Shown here: one piece after another, positions 45,999-57,406 of the stretch | Layout of the letters: each line of letters starts with the position of its first letter | How positions within the stretch are numbered: the stretch's first letter is position 1 | Source of the DNA: Allantophomopsis cytisporea | Taxonomy: Eukaryota > Ascomycota > Leotiomycetes > Phacidiales > Phacidiaceae | Length of the DNA: 64,000 nucleotides | Assembly: GCA_024752435.1 (NCBI GenBank) | Contig: CP103021.1 | Span: forward strand, 1,054,001-1,118,000 | Reading direction: 5' to 3' | The notes under the pieces: generated by a model | What the model was told of the DNA's origin: nothing | The model's database searches: none | What the model saw: the letters and a program-made list of their open reading frames with translations, nothing else | Position numbers and translations under genes: made by a program

Positions 45999-48236
45999 TC
46001 ATCTGTTGCTTGGACCAGGTTCAGTGTCGTAGTCCCCCTTTTTTCTTCTTTTCCCCGCTAAGAAATCTCCCAACGTATTACTCAAGCTCCTAGCTCTGGA
46101 TCGTTTGTTCTGTTCAGGCTTATAGGCGCTACTCCCTAGATCTTCCGCAGTTAGTGTCTGCTTGAGAGGCGAGCTGCCAAGCAGGCTTTCCGTTTCTGCG
46201 TCTGATTCTTGTACTGTTTCCGAGGATTCGCCTCCTCGATTCAAGCTAGATCTTGTTCGCCGTATTTGAGCTCGTGGTCTTGTAAAGGACGATTTACTTC
46301 GGAGTGGACCGTCAACTCCTCGTCGTAATGACTCAGCAACAACAGCACTGAGTGATGATGACAAAGGAGCAACCAAAGGTCCCGGCATAATGCGTGATAT
46401 TGAGTGGCGAGTGCTAGGCCGTACCGCATCGGCTTGTGGTGGCTGTGGCAAAAGCTGTTGGTTTGGATGAGTATGAAGCATTCCATGCGTGGAAATTCTC
46501 GAAGTGCCAGGTCTAGATGAATTGGGGGATGACTGTGCCTCTGTTGGCAGAATAGGTGTGGAGTTCGTACTAGATACTCCTGGAGGGCGCGTTCTGGGTA
46601 GGTTGCCTTCTGAAGTGGTCACCCAGGGGTTTTCCAGTACTGGTGGGACATCATGTCCATGTGCCATCTCGGTTGCGGACAAGGCTGGTGTAAACATAAT
46701 GGATGGTGCATGTGTGGACGCGTTGGAATAGAGACGCTGTGGTGTTCGATGACCGGCCGTACTTTCCCCAAAACTGATACGGGACGAACGTCGAGATGCG
46801 ATCTTGCTCGTAGAGTCAACATCGAAATAGCCGTCTGTTGTTGGTCTGGGCGGCCTCCTGATAACGGTTCCATTGTCATATCCATTGCCATCTTGGTTGT
46901 CGATGAGTAGTTGTTCCTCCTCCCCTTCCGTGCCAACTTCCTCTTCATCATCGTCATCATACTGGCGCCCACTGGTGATAAGATATACTCCAAAAAAGGT
47001 CAGGAGACAACCGCCAACAAACTTGACTGCGCTATCAGCAGTTGCTGATTCAAAATCCCGATAAAGTATCGCACTGCCAATGATGACTGAGATAGTGAAC
47101 ATAACAAACTGAACTGGGATGACTTGTGTCGAGTCAAATCGCTGTAGGGATTTGTTCAAATACTTGACCTGCATGATAGCGGTGACTCCAAGAACCAATA
47201 TGAGTACATATGTGACTGGAGTTGTGAAGGCACGCCACAGTGTGAACGATAGCATAGAAGCAACGCCTTTCGTTGATAGCGCTGTATAGCCACCAAATAA
47301 TCCCACTAAGCCGAGGTCGATGAGTATAGTTTTGCTTCCGTACCGTGGACTCAGCCAAGCAAGCAGAGCGATCAAACCAAAGGTTATACCCATATACACC
47401 TCAAATTCAGTTCTTGTAATTGCACCGAGAACCTCGTGCGGCCCCAACTTCTTCTCCTCTTGCTTCGCACTCAAAACAACAGTCACAGCGCCCCCGACGG
47501 CAATCACCACGCCCCAAAAGTCGCGCATTCTGAACTGCTCCTTAAGCATGATCGGTGCGATAACACAATTTGAGATGAGCGCAACAACTCCGAGGGGAGA
47601 TACAATGGACGCTGGCGCAAAGCCATATGCCAGGAAATTGCCCGTTTCACCTAGAGTCATGAGGGCTATTCCTGCCCACCAGTAAGGTGAGTGCAAGTAT
47701 GACTGGTTCACGTCGTCGTCTTCGCCGTACTGTGTATCTTCGGCGCTGGACTCGCCGCTGCCTGACTCTGCATTTTCTGCGGATCCATTCTGCCTTTGAC
47801 CGTTGGTGCCGTAACCATTGTTTGATCGCGATATCTTTCTCGACTTTTCTTTCCTGGCCTCTCGTTCGCGGTTCAATCGGATATGCGCATATCTCTGAAT
47901 ATTTAGGGCAAAGGATATGAGTATGTTACCGACGATGGCGGTAATGATGCCGATAAAGGACGACCATCTTTGCAGTTGAGATCCTCCATCCTTCGCTATC
48001 TCATAGCCAGTTCCGTATGTGTGTAATGCTGCAGCTCGTAATAAAGGCGTTGGCGTGAAGTCTGCGACGCCCGCCGTTGTCAGGCTTGCTGATATGTACA
48101 TTGCACAGTGTGCAACAACGAGGAGTCCCTGGGTGCAGTATGTCGAGCCGCGTAGCTCAGAATATTTGAGAAAAATACCTGAACATGAGGCAAGTGCTGT
48201 GATTGATGGCCAGCATGAATCATCTACTTCTGCCAA
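45999..48236 (-). CDS. NIPA-type magnesium transporter family protein
   Basis: Single exon, 745 aa. Residues 85-450 hold about nine hydrophobic segments of the NIPA (Mg_trans_NIPA, DMT superfamily) fold, including SPYWWAGIALMTLGETGNF, APASIVSPLGVVALISNCV, KEQFRMRDFWGVVIAVGGA and the later IPVQFVMFTISVIIGSAILY. A polar acidic insert (about 130-175) separates the first helix from the rest. The C-terminal 295 residues are cytosolic, Ser/Pro/Arg-rich and probably phosphorylated. NIPA proteins move Mg2+ or similar divalent ions; fungal members are poorly studied. The first 90 residues are unusual for the family, so a later start or an unrecognized 5' intron is possible. It is head-to-head with the WDR70-like gene. 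Confidence 0.85.
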   Translation of the reverse strand: MAEVDDSCWPSITALASCSGIFLKYSELRGSTYCTQGLLVVAHCAMYISASLTTAGVADFTPTPLLRAAALHTYGTGYEIAKDGGSQLQRWSSFIGIITAIVGNILISFALNIQRYAHIRLNREREARKEKSRKISRSNNGYGTNGQRQNGSAENAESGSGESSAEDTQYGEDDDVNQSYLHSPYWWAGIALMTLGETGNFLAYGFAPASIVSPLGVVALISNCVIAPIMLKEQFRMRDFWGVVIAVGGAVTVVLSAKQEEKKLGPHEVLGAITRTEFEVYMGITFGLIALLAWLSPRYGSKTILIDLGLVGLFGGYTALSTKGVASMLSFTLWRAFTTPVTYVLILVLGVTAIMQVKYLNKSLQRFDSTQVIPVQFVMFTISVIIGSAILYRDFESATADSAVKFVGGCLLTFFGVYLITSGRQYDDDDEEEVGTEGEEEQLLIDNQDGNGYDNGTVIRRPPRPTTDGYFDVDSTSKIASRRSSRISFGESTAGHRTPQRLYSNASTHAPSIMFTPALSATEMAHGHDVPPVLENPWVTTSEGNLPRTRPPGVSSTNSTPILPTEAQSSPNSSRPGTSRISTHGMLHTHPNQQLLPQPPQADAVRPSTRHSISRIMPGPLVAPLSSSLSAVVAESLRRGVDGPLRSKSSFTRPRAQIRRTRSSLNRGGESSETVQESDAETESLLGSSPLKQTLTAEDLGSSAYKPEQNKRSRARSLSNTLGDFLAGKRRKKGDYDTEPGPSNR

Positions 48237-48382
48237 GTTGTAAAGGATTGTTGATGTTGAAGGCGGGACTGCATGAACTTCGTCATTAGTCTTCCATCGT
48301 CATTTTCACAAGCTCGGAGCCTCGCGTAAAGAACTTATCTTATACCCCCAAACTCCGCTACGACACAACATCGACAGCAAAT
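48237..48382. promoter_or_regulatory. Compact bidirectional promoter (146 bp between start codons)
   Basis: The ATGs of the NIPA-type gene (-) and the WDR70-like gene (+) are only 146 bp apart, so both leaders and core promoters must fit here or overlap. This holds only if the outer NIPA start is right. Confidence 0.6.
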
Positions 48383-50167
48383 ATGAGTGACGATGAGGAT
48401 TACGAGGTGCAAATGCCAGAACTGGCAGAGGATGATCCTATGAGAGCATTCCTACCCACATCATTCGGGAAGAAGGCAAAGGAGACAAATGTCGCGGCGC
48501 AAATCGACAAGACGAAGAGGCCCAAGGCTGTAGCCTCGAGCGAACCGACCAACAGCGATGCGCCACAAAGACTTGCACAGGAACCAGCTGAAAAGGATTT
48601 CGGCTCAGACGATGATGATGACGACTCAGACGATGATTTGGATGACGAGGACGAGTTTCCAGTGTCGCATGAGCTGGTACTCAAGACTCATGATCGCGCC
48701 GTGACTTCTACAGCTCTTGACCCTTCGGGTTCACGACTGGTCACTGGCTCCAATGATTGTACACTCAAGCTGCACGATTTTGCGTCTATGACTCCTACAA
48801 CGTTACGGGCATTCAAATCTGTCGATCCAAGTGAGCAGAAGAGCTCAGCGAATTCCGAAACCCATCCTATTCACCATGTCGAATTTCACCCGGAGGCTGG
48901 CGGACAGTTCCTCTGTATATCAGCGCATCCACAAGCAAAAATATTGAGCAGAGATGGGGAGGTCTTGACAGAATTCATTAAGGGAGATATGTACCTGAGG
49001 GATATGCATAACACAAAGGGCCATGTTTCGGAAATTACAACTGGTACATGGAATCCCGTGAACAGGGACATCTGCGTCACAGCAGGTACCGACAGTACCC
49101 TACGTATATGGGACGTCAATTTCAAGAGAAGCCAGAAGGAGATTATTGTCCACAAATCGAGAGCATCTGGCTCCGCGGGTAGGACGAGAATGACCGCCGT
49201 TGCTTGGGGCAGTCCATTACAGGGTGGGAACAATGTTTTGGTTGCAGCTGCTCTTGATGGAAGCTTGGTAATGTGGAACGGCGACGGACCTTATTCGAGA
49301 CCAGCAGCAGAAATTAGAGATGCTCACACTGCAAACACATGGACTGGAGGCATAGACATTAGCAATGATGGACGAATGGTAGTTACCCGAGGAGGAGACA
49401 ACACGATCAAGCTTTGGGATACACGAAAGTTCAAGGCTCCTGTAGTCACCGTGTCACATCCTTCAACCTCAGATCAGTATGCTATCACGAACATCAAATA
49501 TTCGCCTACATCCTCCAGCATCATCACAGGATCCGCAACTGGCCATCTACATATTCTGAACCCTGGTAATCTAAAACCCGAGCTCGTTACTCCGGTCACA
49601 CCAGGGTCCCCCTTGATCACTGTCAATTGGCATCCAAAAATCAATCAGATTGTCACAGGCTCTGTTAACGCTGAAGTCCACGTCTTGTATAATCCTAATA
49701 CATCCTTCCGAGGCGCTAAAGAAGTTATGTCTCGAGCACCAAAGAAGCGTCATGTGGACGATGACCCCAACTTCACCACTGATACGTCAGGAGGTATTTC
49801 TGGTGACTCGATTGTGACGCCGAATGGATTGTTATCTGCTGGCTCTGGTACTTCATATGCCGCTCGTCACCCGACTGTAGGCTTAACCGCCTCCGGACGT
49901 TCAAGAGATCCTCGAAGACCACAAGTTCCATTGCAAACACCGTTCATGAAGAGTCAATCTGACGAGGCATATATCAAGGATGCTATCCCGCTGAGTAGTA
50001 TGCGTGACGAAGATCCACGCGAGGCTCTGCTAAAATATGCTGAGCTTGCTAAGAGCGACCCCCTCTTCACGAATGCATGGAAGGAGACCCAACCAACAAC
50101 ACAATACAGAGAGATTAGCGATGACGAAGAAGAGGAGGGGCCGGACAAGAAGAAAGCTAGAAGATAA
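48383..50167 (+). CDS. WD40-repeat protein, WDR70 (gastrulation-defective) family
   Basis: Single exon, 594 aa. An acidic N-terminus (poly-Asp near 74-91) precedes a WD40 propeller (about 100-430) with repeats such as HDRAVTSTALDPSGSRLVTGS, GTWNPVNRDICVTAGTDSTLRIWD and GGDNTIKLWDTRKFK. A conserved tail follows (FRGAKEVMSRAPKKR, then DPREALLKYAELAKSDPLFTNAW and an acidic/basic end). The tail and the KKRHVDDDP-type segment are typical of WDR70/GAD-1. In fission yeast and human cells WDR70 supports histone H2B ubiquitination and DNA-end resection in the nucleus. The assignment is strong at family level. Confidence 0.88.
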   Translation: MSDDEDYEVQMPELAEDDPMRAFLPTSFGKKAKETNVAAQIDKTKRPKAVASSEPTNSDAPQRLAQEPAEKDFGSDDDDDDSDDDLDDEDEFPVSHELVLKTHDRAVTSTALDPSGSRLVTGSNDCTLKLHDFASMTPTTLRAFKSVDPSEQKSSANSETHPIHHVEFHPEAGGQFLCISAHPQAKILSRDGEVLTEFIKGDMYLRDMHNTKGHVSEITTGTWNPVNRDICVTAGTDSTLRIWDVNFKRSQKEIIVHKSRASGSAGRTRMTAVAWGSPLQGGNNVLVAAALDGSLVMWNGDGPYSRPAAEIRDAHTANTWTGGIDISNDGRMVVTRGGDNTIKLWDTRKFKAPVVTVSHPSTSDQYAITNIKYSPTSSSIITGSATGHLHILNPGNLKPELVTPVTPGSPLITVNWHPKINQIVTGSVNAEVHVLYNPNTSFRGAKEVMSRAPKKRHVDDDPNFTTDTSGGISGDSIVTPNGLLSAGSGTSYAARHPTVGLTASGRSRDPRRPQVPLQTPFMKSQSDEAYIKDAIPLSSMRDEDPREALLKYAELAKSDPLFTNAWKETQPTTQYREISDDEEEEGPDKKKARR

Positions 50168-51037
50168 AAGAACGGGACGTAGTCGGATTTCAAGCAAGGC
50201 GTTGGTGCATGGCTAAGTTCATTGGGGAGTTGAATTCACAAAATCGCATATCAATTATGTTCCCTTTATACAAAAAATTTGCAGAATCGAGTTTTAATCG
50301 TCATTGGATTCAAACGTCTGGTCTGTCTGCTGGGAACACAGTCAACAATTGCATTGACAATGGCAGATACGAAGATGATTGAAGACGATAGAGAGCACGA
50401 ACTACTCTGCGGATTATTGCGTGGGCATCGAAAGGCGGGGTGCTACGCGCAATTGCTTTATGAACAATTACATTGAACATGGTAGATCCCAGTATGCATA
50501 ACAATGGTCTATTTGTATGTGAAGTCTGTACTTATACCATGTCCTAATATGGTCAGCATCTGGTGATGGCACATGTTATCTTCTGCAGCAGGATGTTAAA
50601 CTCTTCTGGGAGTTCTTCGTATCTCGCACTGCGAATCAATCACTCACTACATGCCATTACCACGGCACTTCGGCGGTTTATTACCCCATATCTAATTGAC
50701 CGGAAGATTTTGGAGTTCAGTTAGGCAGCTCCTTCGAAGTTTCTATCTTAAATTCCCGCACTGAGAGACATATATATTCCACGACACACTTTCATAGTTA
50801 TCAACATTGTGAAGACTAGCTACATTTTCGAAGACACGATAAGTATACATTTGTGCGGAGTCATATAGTCATGTAACGATGTGGAATAATTGAAAATTGT
50901 ACAGTCATTTGAGAGCCATGTAGTCATCAAAAACTACGTGATTATTGGCAGCTGGCTATTAATGGGACTTATATTATTGATTAAGCTAGGATCTACGGAA
51001 AATCTTCATACTTCAATTTCATCTTGACCACAAGGTT
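50168..51037. other. Intergenic region
   Basis: 3' flank of the WDR70-like gene and AT-rich DNA leading to the oxidase relic. No trace of the missing oxidase N-terminus was recognized here. Confidence 0.6.
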
Positions 51038-52523
51038 GTGAGATTAGCCTTTGATTTTTTGGCTGGTTCCACCTCGCGGGCCATTGCATATAACAATGTC
51101 ACAGAATCTGATAATTGGATAATTCTTAAGCTATTTCTGCAGAAGTATCAACCCCCCTCCATTATATTGCTGTGCCGCATCGTTCAAGATCTGGGCCTAT
51201 ATTTGAGCGCTGGTGGCCATAGCCCATTATCATCTCTGTTGGGTATGACCGCGGACTCGGTGCTTGAGTTCACCATTGTACTTGCAAACAGCACAATTGT
51301 GCATGTTGACCAAATTACGTACCCCGACCTTTTCTGGGCGATTCGTGGAGGCGGAGGCTGTGAGTCTCTTTAATCTCTACACTTGATAATACAGCTAGCT
51401 CATGCTTCTACTAGCTACGTTTGGAGTGGTCACTTCTTGGACTGTCAAGGCTCACGATGGTCTTCCAGCAACTGAAGTGCATATTTCTTTCGAAAGCAAT
51501 AACACAGTTGGATATTGGGCAGCAATTTCGAAGTTCGTCGAGATCGGGCCTTCTCTGTGTGACGAAGGGATCTACTCGTACTACTTCCCCACCTCCAGCT
51601 CTTGCCTCATAGCTCCAGTGTTTGCACCGAACAAAACACTCAATGAAACAAACGCGCTTTTGAAACCATTCTTCGATGTACATGATCTATACAATATCAG
51701 ATATGTTAAGAACGCTACAGAGTACTCTACGTTCGAAGGGGCTTGGAAAGGAACCGCTGAAGTGCCAACCTTCTATTTGGAGTTAGTAGGCGCGGAGTTT
51801 GCGCCCATGTCAAGACTTATACCTAGGGAGACTGTTGACAACAATCTCACTGGTCTCATTGGACAGCTTCGGAAGTATGCGGAGCTCAGTGATGAGGAAT
51901 TAGGGCGTGCAGCAATTTTCGATGTAGCGCGTACTTACGAAAGGGGAGGAGAGCTGAGTGATAACGCTGTCAATCCAGCTTGGAGGACAGCTGCTATACA
52001 TTATATTATTGGTAAGTTGACAAAGTTCAGATAAAGTAGTACGGAGCTAATAAATTAGGTTATGTATTGAATGTGACTGCCACAGATTCGGAGGACTACG
52101 CCGCAAAAGAAAAGTTCGTTGTAGATCAGTTTCAGTCTATGAGGGATCTGGCACCAGATTCTGGATGTTACATGAATGAGGTAAGTCGCAGGATGATCCG
52201 ATCGTTTTGCGTATACTTGAAGTTTTGAGATCATATACGGCGTTCCTCCCGCTAATCTCCCAAAATATTATAAACTAACCTTCGAATAGTCCTCTGATAT
52301 TGAGTCTAATCGGCAGCAATGTTTTTTCGGCAACTTCTATGACAGGTTGCTAGAGATTAAAAAGGCCGTAGATCCCACAGGAGTGTTTTATGCTACAAAG
52401 GCCGTTGGAAGCGAGGAGTGGGTAGTTGAAGATGGAATCTTATGTGCCGTAGATTCTGTCTGTATAAGACAAGATATACCTATCAGCTACTATAAATTAT
52501 ATCGAAATACATGTGTTCGTTGA
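51038..52523 (+). pseudogene. FAD-linked oxidase (BBE-like), 5'-truncated relic
   Basis: The C-terminal two thirds of a berberine-bridge-enzyme-like oxidase are preserved across four exon pieces: ..51359, 51415-52011, 52059-52180 and 52290-52523, with clean introns of 55, 47 and 109 nt. They encode SAGGHSPLSSLLGMTADSVLEF, DLFWAIRGGGG joined to STFGVVTSWTV across the first intron, the substrate-binding region, and a BBE C-terminus (FYDRLLEIKKAVDPTGVFY, then VGSEEW). What is missing: the signal peptide, the N-terminal FAD-binding half with its Gly-His flavin attachment site, and an ATG. The first piece opens with GTG, and 51080-51195 does not align with the family in one frame. So the 3' splice structure is intact but the 5' half is gone. 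Intact relatives are secreted flavoenzymes that oxidize alcohols or sugars. Confidence 0.8.
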
Positions 52524-52839
52524 TATGAACATCTCATTGGTACAACTTTGATATTAACGGTCGCTACCACTATTGTTGAACGTGAGAGGTCTGTTCAACT
52601 GTTGTAACACGTTAGGAGCACATATAGTGAAGAGCTATCCGTACTAGTATTATTGCACAGGTATCATCTTGGTTCATCAAGACACTAAATATGCATGGAT
52701 AGAGTAGAGCAGCTCGGTTTTCAATATTCATTGTAAAAAGTCCCCCTACTCCGAGAAAGCATCTCCCAAACTATCTTAAATTTTCTTGGCAAGCCTCCCA
52801 AAACGACACCGCAATATGCAATTACTTATCATACAGCTC
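52524..52839. other. Short intergenic region
   Basis: Convergent 3' flanks of the oxidase relic and CTR9. No gene. Confidence 0.7.
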
Positions 52840-55800
52840 TTACTCGTCGTCGTCGTCGTCGTCGTCGTCATTGGCCTCTGCCATTGGCGTGTCAACAACA
52901 GATTCATCGGCCTGCTTAGGCGCCGGCTCCTCGTCTTCGTCCTCATCGTCATCATCCGCGATTCTCTTCCGCCTGTTCTGTCTCACAACCCTCGCAACCT
53001 CTTCTTCGTCATCGTCAACGTCCATACCACCACCACCGAAGAGGTCGCCCTCTCCTTCAGGCTCGTCATTCATCTCAGCCTTGGCATCTGCAACGCCATC
53101 ATCTCCATCACTATCGCTCTCAACCACAATCTCGCTACTCTTGTACTTGCTGGACGCAGCAGCAGAAGCACCATTCTTCCTCGCCAGCTTCCTCTTTTTG
53201 GTCTTGGGCTTCTCCTCGCCGTCTTCATCTCCACTCTGTGCCTTCCTGCTCTTTCTACGTCCAGCACTCTTGCCTTCAATAAAATCTGCGCCGCTGTCTT
53301 CGTCTCCGGTATCCTCACCATCCTTCTTCTTACGTTTGCCACCACCACTGCGAACCTTTGGTGCTTTCTTGCGTTTAACACGCTCACCTGTCTCCTCGTC
53401 TGTGGTGTACTCTGCCTCCTCTCTTTGTCTGCTCTCTTCCGCTCTCTGTTCCGCAAGCAGACGGTCACGTTCCTGAATCTTCTGTCTCTCTTCAGCAACG
53501 GCACGCTTGCGAGCAGCAACAGCTTCCTCAGCAGCGAGTTTAGCCTCTTCACGCTTCTTGAGTTCGCGTTCACGCTCTTCTCGGGCAGCAGCTAGCTTCT
53601 CAGCATTCTTCTCCTCGTATTCCTTCTGTGCTTGTATCGAACGTTCGAGCTGGCGGCGCATAGTATTACGCGCCATGTTAGCTCTTTGCTCGACATCGTG
53701 CTTTGGATATGGAGTTTGTGGGTGTTGTGCAATTGCTTCGAGTGATTCAATGGCTTGCTCGAGCCCATCAGCAGCAGATTGTACTTCAGCTAACGTACGT
53801 TGTGCCTCTGGAAGGTTGTAGATTGTCGTTGCAAGTTGGATCTGAACGAACGCAATGTTGAACTTAAAGTGAATCTGTTCAGGAGCAACTTCAAGAGCCT
53901 ATAAATACATGATCAGTATATGTTTTCATCACAAAAGAGGTTGGCTTATATACCTTTTGAGAATAGTCAAGAGCATTCTTGTAAGCTTGGAAGGACTTCT
54001 CAGCTCTGCCCTTCGCAAGCCATGTTCGTCCTAAACATGCTAAAATTTGTGCATCGTGAGCACGATCCTTGGCCAAAGCAAGCTCGTAATGCTCGATTGC
54101 CTTAGAATACTGTCGAAGCTCCGCAAAGATATGACCAAGGTTGACATAAACAATGGGTTCTCGGACCGTATCTCTGACCTTGACGAAAATGCCAAGGGCA
54201 GTCTTGAAATCCTTCTTGTCCTCTACAAGAGCGATTGCGATTCCTTGTGCTGCATAAGCATTCTTTGGATCAAGTTGCAACGCTTTGTCGAAGAATTCAA
54301 CAGCCTTTCCATACATATCACTTCGCTTCTTCTTATCTGAATCCGACTCACGTCGCATTTCTCGGGCAGTCATGAGATACAGATTACCCATGCCAATCAA
54401 GGCATATCGGTCATGCTTTTCATAGTTTTGAAGGGTGTGCTTGTAATGACGCAACTCTGGGTCTTCCGCAATGTTCGGGCTTCTCTTGCGGGAGTGAACA
54501 CGCCCAAGATACCACCCGTACAAAGCGCGAACCTCCAAATCCGAAGAAGACTCCGAGTAAAGCTTAGCCACAGCTTTGGGGCCTTCATCTGTAGGGTTCT
54601 GGCGTAAAGATATGTACGCAAGACGAGTCTTTGCATCGGTGTAGTCATCATGTCTGCTCAGTAGACCATTGTAAACAGTATTAGCCTCATCCAATAGTCC
54701 ATTCGCTTCGTATGTTCTGCCGAGATTGTAGCTGATCGTAGTGACAAGAGCATCAGTGTCCATACCCTCTTGCTTCTCACCAACTTTGACACAAGCGCTC
54801 AATGCAGCTTGGAACATCTCACGTGCTTGGTCAAAACGCTCGGCCTGGTAATGGAAGCAACCCATGTTATTGAGGAGTTGGGGTGGTAGATTCGATCGAA
54901 TAGTAGCACGGAATGTAGCTTCATCTTCAATATCTTTCGGCTTCTCTTCTTCAGGAATCTGGTCGAGCTCCATCTGTTCGACGTGTTGCAAACATTGCAA
55001 GCTTCGCTCGGGTTGATCGATCTCATAAAGTCTCGCAAGGTTCAGGAGAACTGATGCATCGGGACTGATGTTTTTCTTCGTATCCTTCCAGGCCATGCGC
55101 ACATTTTCGAGATATCCTACAGCCTTCTTGTACTCGGTAGATTTGTCCTCCTTTGTGTTGCTGTACTGGGTTGCAAAGACCTCCTCAGCATACAAAGTTC
55201 CGAGTAGAACCATGGCCTCGACGTTCTTGGACTGTTGAATGATCTTCTCTAGCCTGAGCTTGGCTTCTCCGAAATCGCCCTTCATCACTGAGAGTTGGGC
55301 AGCTCCAAACTTGGCAGGCAGGTAACCCCGTTCCACCCCACCTCTTGCTTGATCTGCTCGTCCATAGTAATCATTGGCTTTCTCCAAATCCTCGTTATAG
55401 TGCTCTTTTCGTGCCAACAGATACCAGCCATCACTAGCAATGGCATTGACGTCGGTGTACTGAATAGCCTTGTGCGCAAGGGAGTCCACGTTCGCAAGTG
55501 ACTTTCTCGTCAAAAAGTATCCAGCAAAAGTAGCACACGTCAGTGGCTGATCTTTGTCGGTTTTGTAAGCTCTCTGGGTGTATTCCATCAACGCCTTCTT
55601 GTAAAGTGCAATGAACTCTGGGCCATTCAGAGGTACATGTGCACAAGCGTCGAGATAAGAGACAGCGAGAAGGATGTTGGCAAACTTCGAATCAGGGTTG
55701 ATCTCTAATGCTCTCTCCCATGCTGCTTTCGCATCTTCCTTAAAGCCAAGCTGCCAGAAGCAACAGCCAATTCCAATACGTGGATCTGGTTCAGTCAAGT

Positions 55801-56581
55801 CTGGCATCTTGTGTAACACTTCTTGGTATCCATCCAGGGCATCAGCGTATTTGCCCAGCGAAAATTGTGCCCTCGACTTCCCGAGTACGGCCATCATGTT
55901 GCGGCCTTTGGAGCTTCGAAGCGCATCGTCAAAGGCCTTGAGCGCAGAGCGTAAGAGATCAACCTTCTCAGGGTCTAGTGTGGAAGGGTTGGCGGATTTT
56001 GAAGGGGGTTGTAACGAAGCTCGTAGGAGATAGAGAACACCACGGGCGAGGAAAAGAGGTGGGAAAGCTGGATTGAAACGTGATGCCTCGTTGAGAGTGG
56101 TGGTGGCTTGTTGGAGGTAGTATTCCTTCGTCTTCGCCTCGGAGAGCAATGTCCCCTCGGGAGCCACACGAGGCGCATCTCTGCTCTTCCATAGGTATAA
56201 CCAACAAAGACAACTCAGGAAACCTAGTCGCTCTTGACCACTCTCTTTCGCGTTGGCAAGATTCTTCGACTCTGCGCCCAGAGTACCCAAACCTTTGAGG
56301 ATAATCTCAATCGCATGATCTGCTTTCTTCTGCTTTGCGTATGCTAACGAGATCGTCATCCAGTATGTTCGTGCAGCCTTTTCGTTCTCTAGCAATGTAC
56401 ACAGCTCGGTTGGATCATCCAGTAAATCTTCGAGGTTGACTTCTACAGCTTGCTCATCGCCCTCGAGGCCATCGACGGGGATATCAATAGCCGATGGAAT
56501 ATCTGTGAATCGTTTGCTCAATGTGGCTGTTGAAGCCGCGCCATTGCTATGGCCATTGGCCTGTTCGTGCTGGGTAGCCAT
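52840..56581 (-). CDS. CTR9: CTR9, TPR subunit of the PAF1 transcription-elongation complex
   Basis: Exons (minus) 56581-53954 and 53898-52840 with a 55-nt phase-0 intron (GTATAT donor, TTATAG acceptor) give 1228 aa, the usual size. Residues about 50-930 are a long solenoid of TPR helices (DHAIEIILKGLGTLGAESKNL, LALAVSYLDAC-like, LLNNMGCFHYQAERFDQA, PIVYVNLGHIFAELRQYSKAI). Residues about 930-1080 are a basic/glutamate-rich coiled coil (RRQLERSIQAQKEYEEKNAEKL), and the tail is acidic with poly-Asp next to KKRK-type nuclear signals. CTR9 is the scaffold of PAF1C, which travels with RNA polymerase II and is needed for H2B ubiquitination and H3K4/K36 methylation. The GTC-type repeat at 52845-52869 is the poly-Asp codons read from the other strand. 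Confidence 0.96.
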
Positions 56582-57406
56582 GGTGACTGTCTCGCCGTTC
56601 GTCTGACCGATGTACGAGAACTTGTAGTCGAAGTTGGCGACAGTATCGAAGCTATCACAAAGTCGCGTTCAAGCGCGAAGGCTGAATGTAGCTCGCAGCG
56701 AATCCTAGATGTGTCGCAACATGTAACAGAGCATCTAGTAAGTCGAAAGAGGGATTTCTTAGTTCAGATGCGAAGATAAAATGGTATTTGTGCAAAGTGC
56801 TGGAGTAAATCGTGGTCCTTTAGCTGTGCACCTCAACTCTTAGGGAACAATTAACACCCGGGCGATAATCATTAGCGTGATTCGATTCCACGCTAGTACA
56901 GTTTCGCCGGCACAACACCTTGAAGTCGACACGGTATCTCAGAGTTTCGATACCATCGGCAAATAGAAAGTAGGGATACTCAACGAAAAGCTGAGGTTGA
57001 TTGGGCAATAATGTATATCTGATATGCCACAGATCCCCGCTAGTATGTTTGGTAGCGTTTGGCCAAAGTGAGTAATAGCAACTGAGTGGAAATATCTGTG
57101 AACTGCTGCAAAGTTATATGAAATCAACGCCTCAGTAGATGTCAATTGTGATCCATGGTATTTTCGAGTATTATCAAAATCTTGATTCTTGGTGCAATCT
57201 AGTAGAATACAAATCTAAGAAGCGCAGCCAAAAGCACAATGCCTTGTTACATCCTTCCAAGGCAATCCCCTCAAACGCCGCACGAAGCAAGTATCCGCCT
57301 CCATGTATCAAACAAGCGCAAATGCAACTCCCCTTCCTTTCGTGAATACAAGTTCATAAATCCTCCCCAAACCCAAAATGATTAGAAGCAAAGATCTCAT
57401 ACACGT
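56582..57406. other. Intergenic: CTR9 promoter and 3' flank of the SNF2-class gene
   Basis: No gene seen. 56582-56800 is the probable leader and promoter of CTR9. The rest is AT-rich. Confidence 0.65.

Noticed and set aside
52786..53595. 269-codon plus-strand frame with poly-Val and Leu-rich segments
   Set aside because: It is the complement of the acidic, charged CTR9 C-terminus (poly-Asp codons read backward). No start context or family.
56870..56900. T-arm-like AGCGT...TTCGATTCC...ACGCT inverted repeat
   Set aside because: The loop is too long and no anticodon or acceptor arms can be found, so it is not a tRNA.
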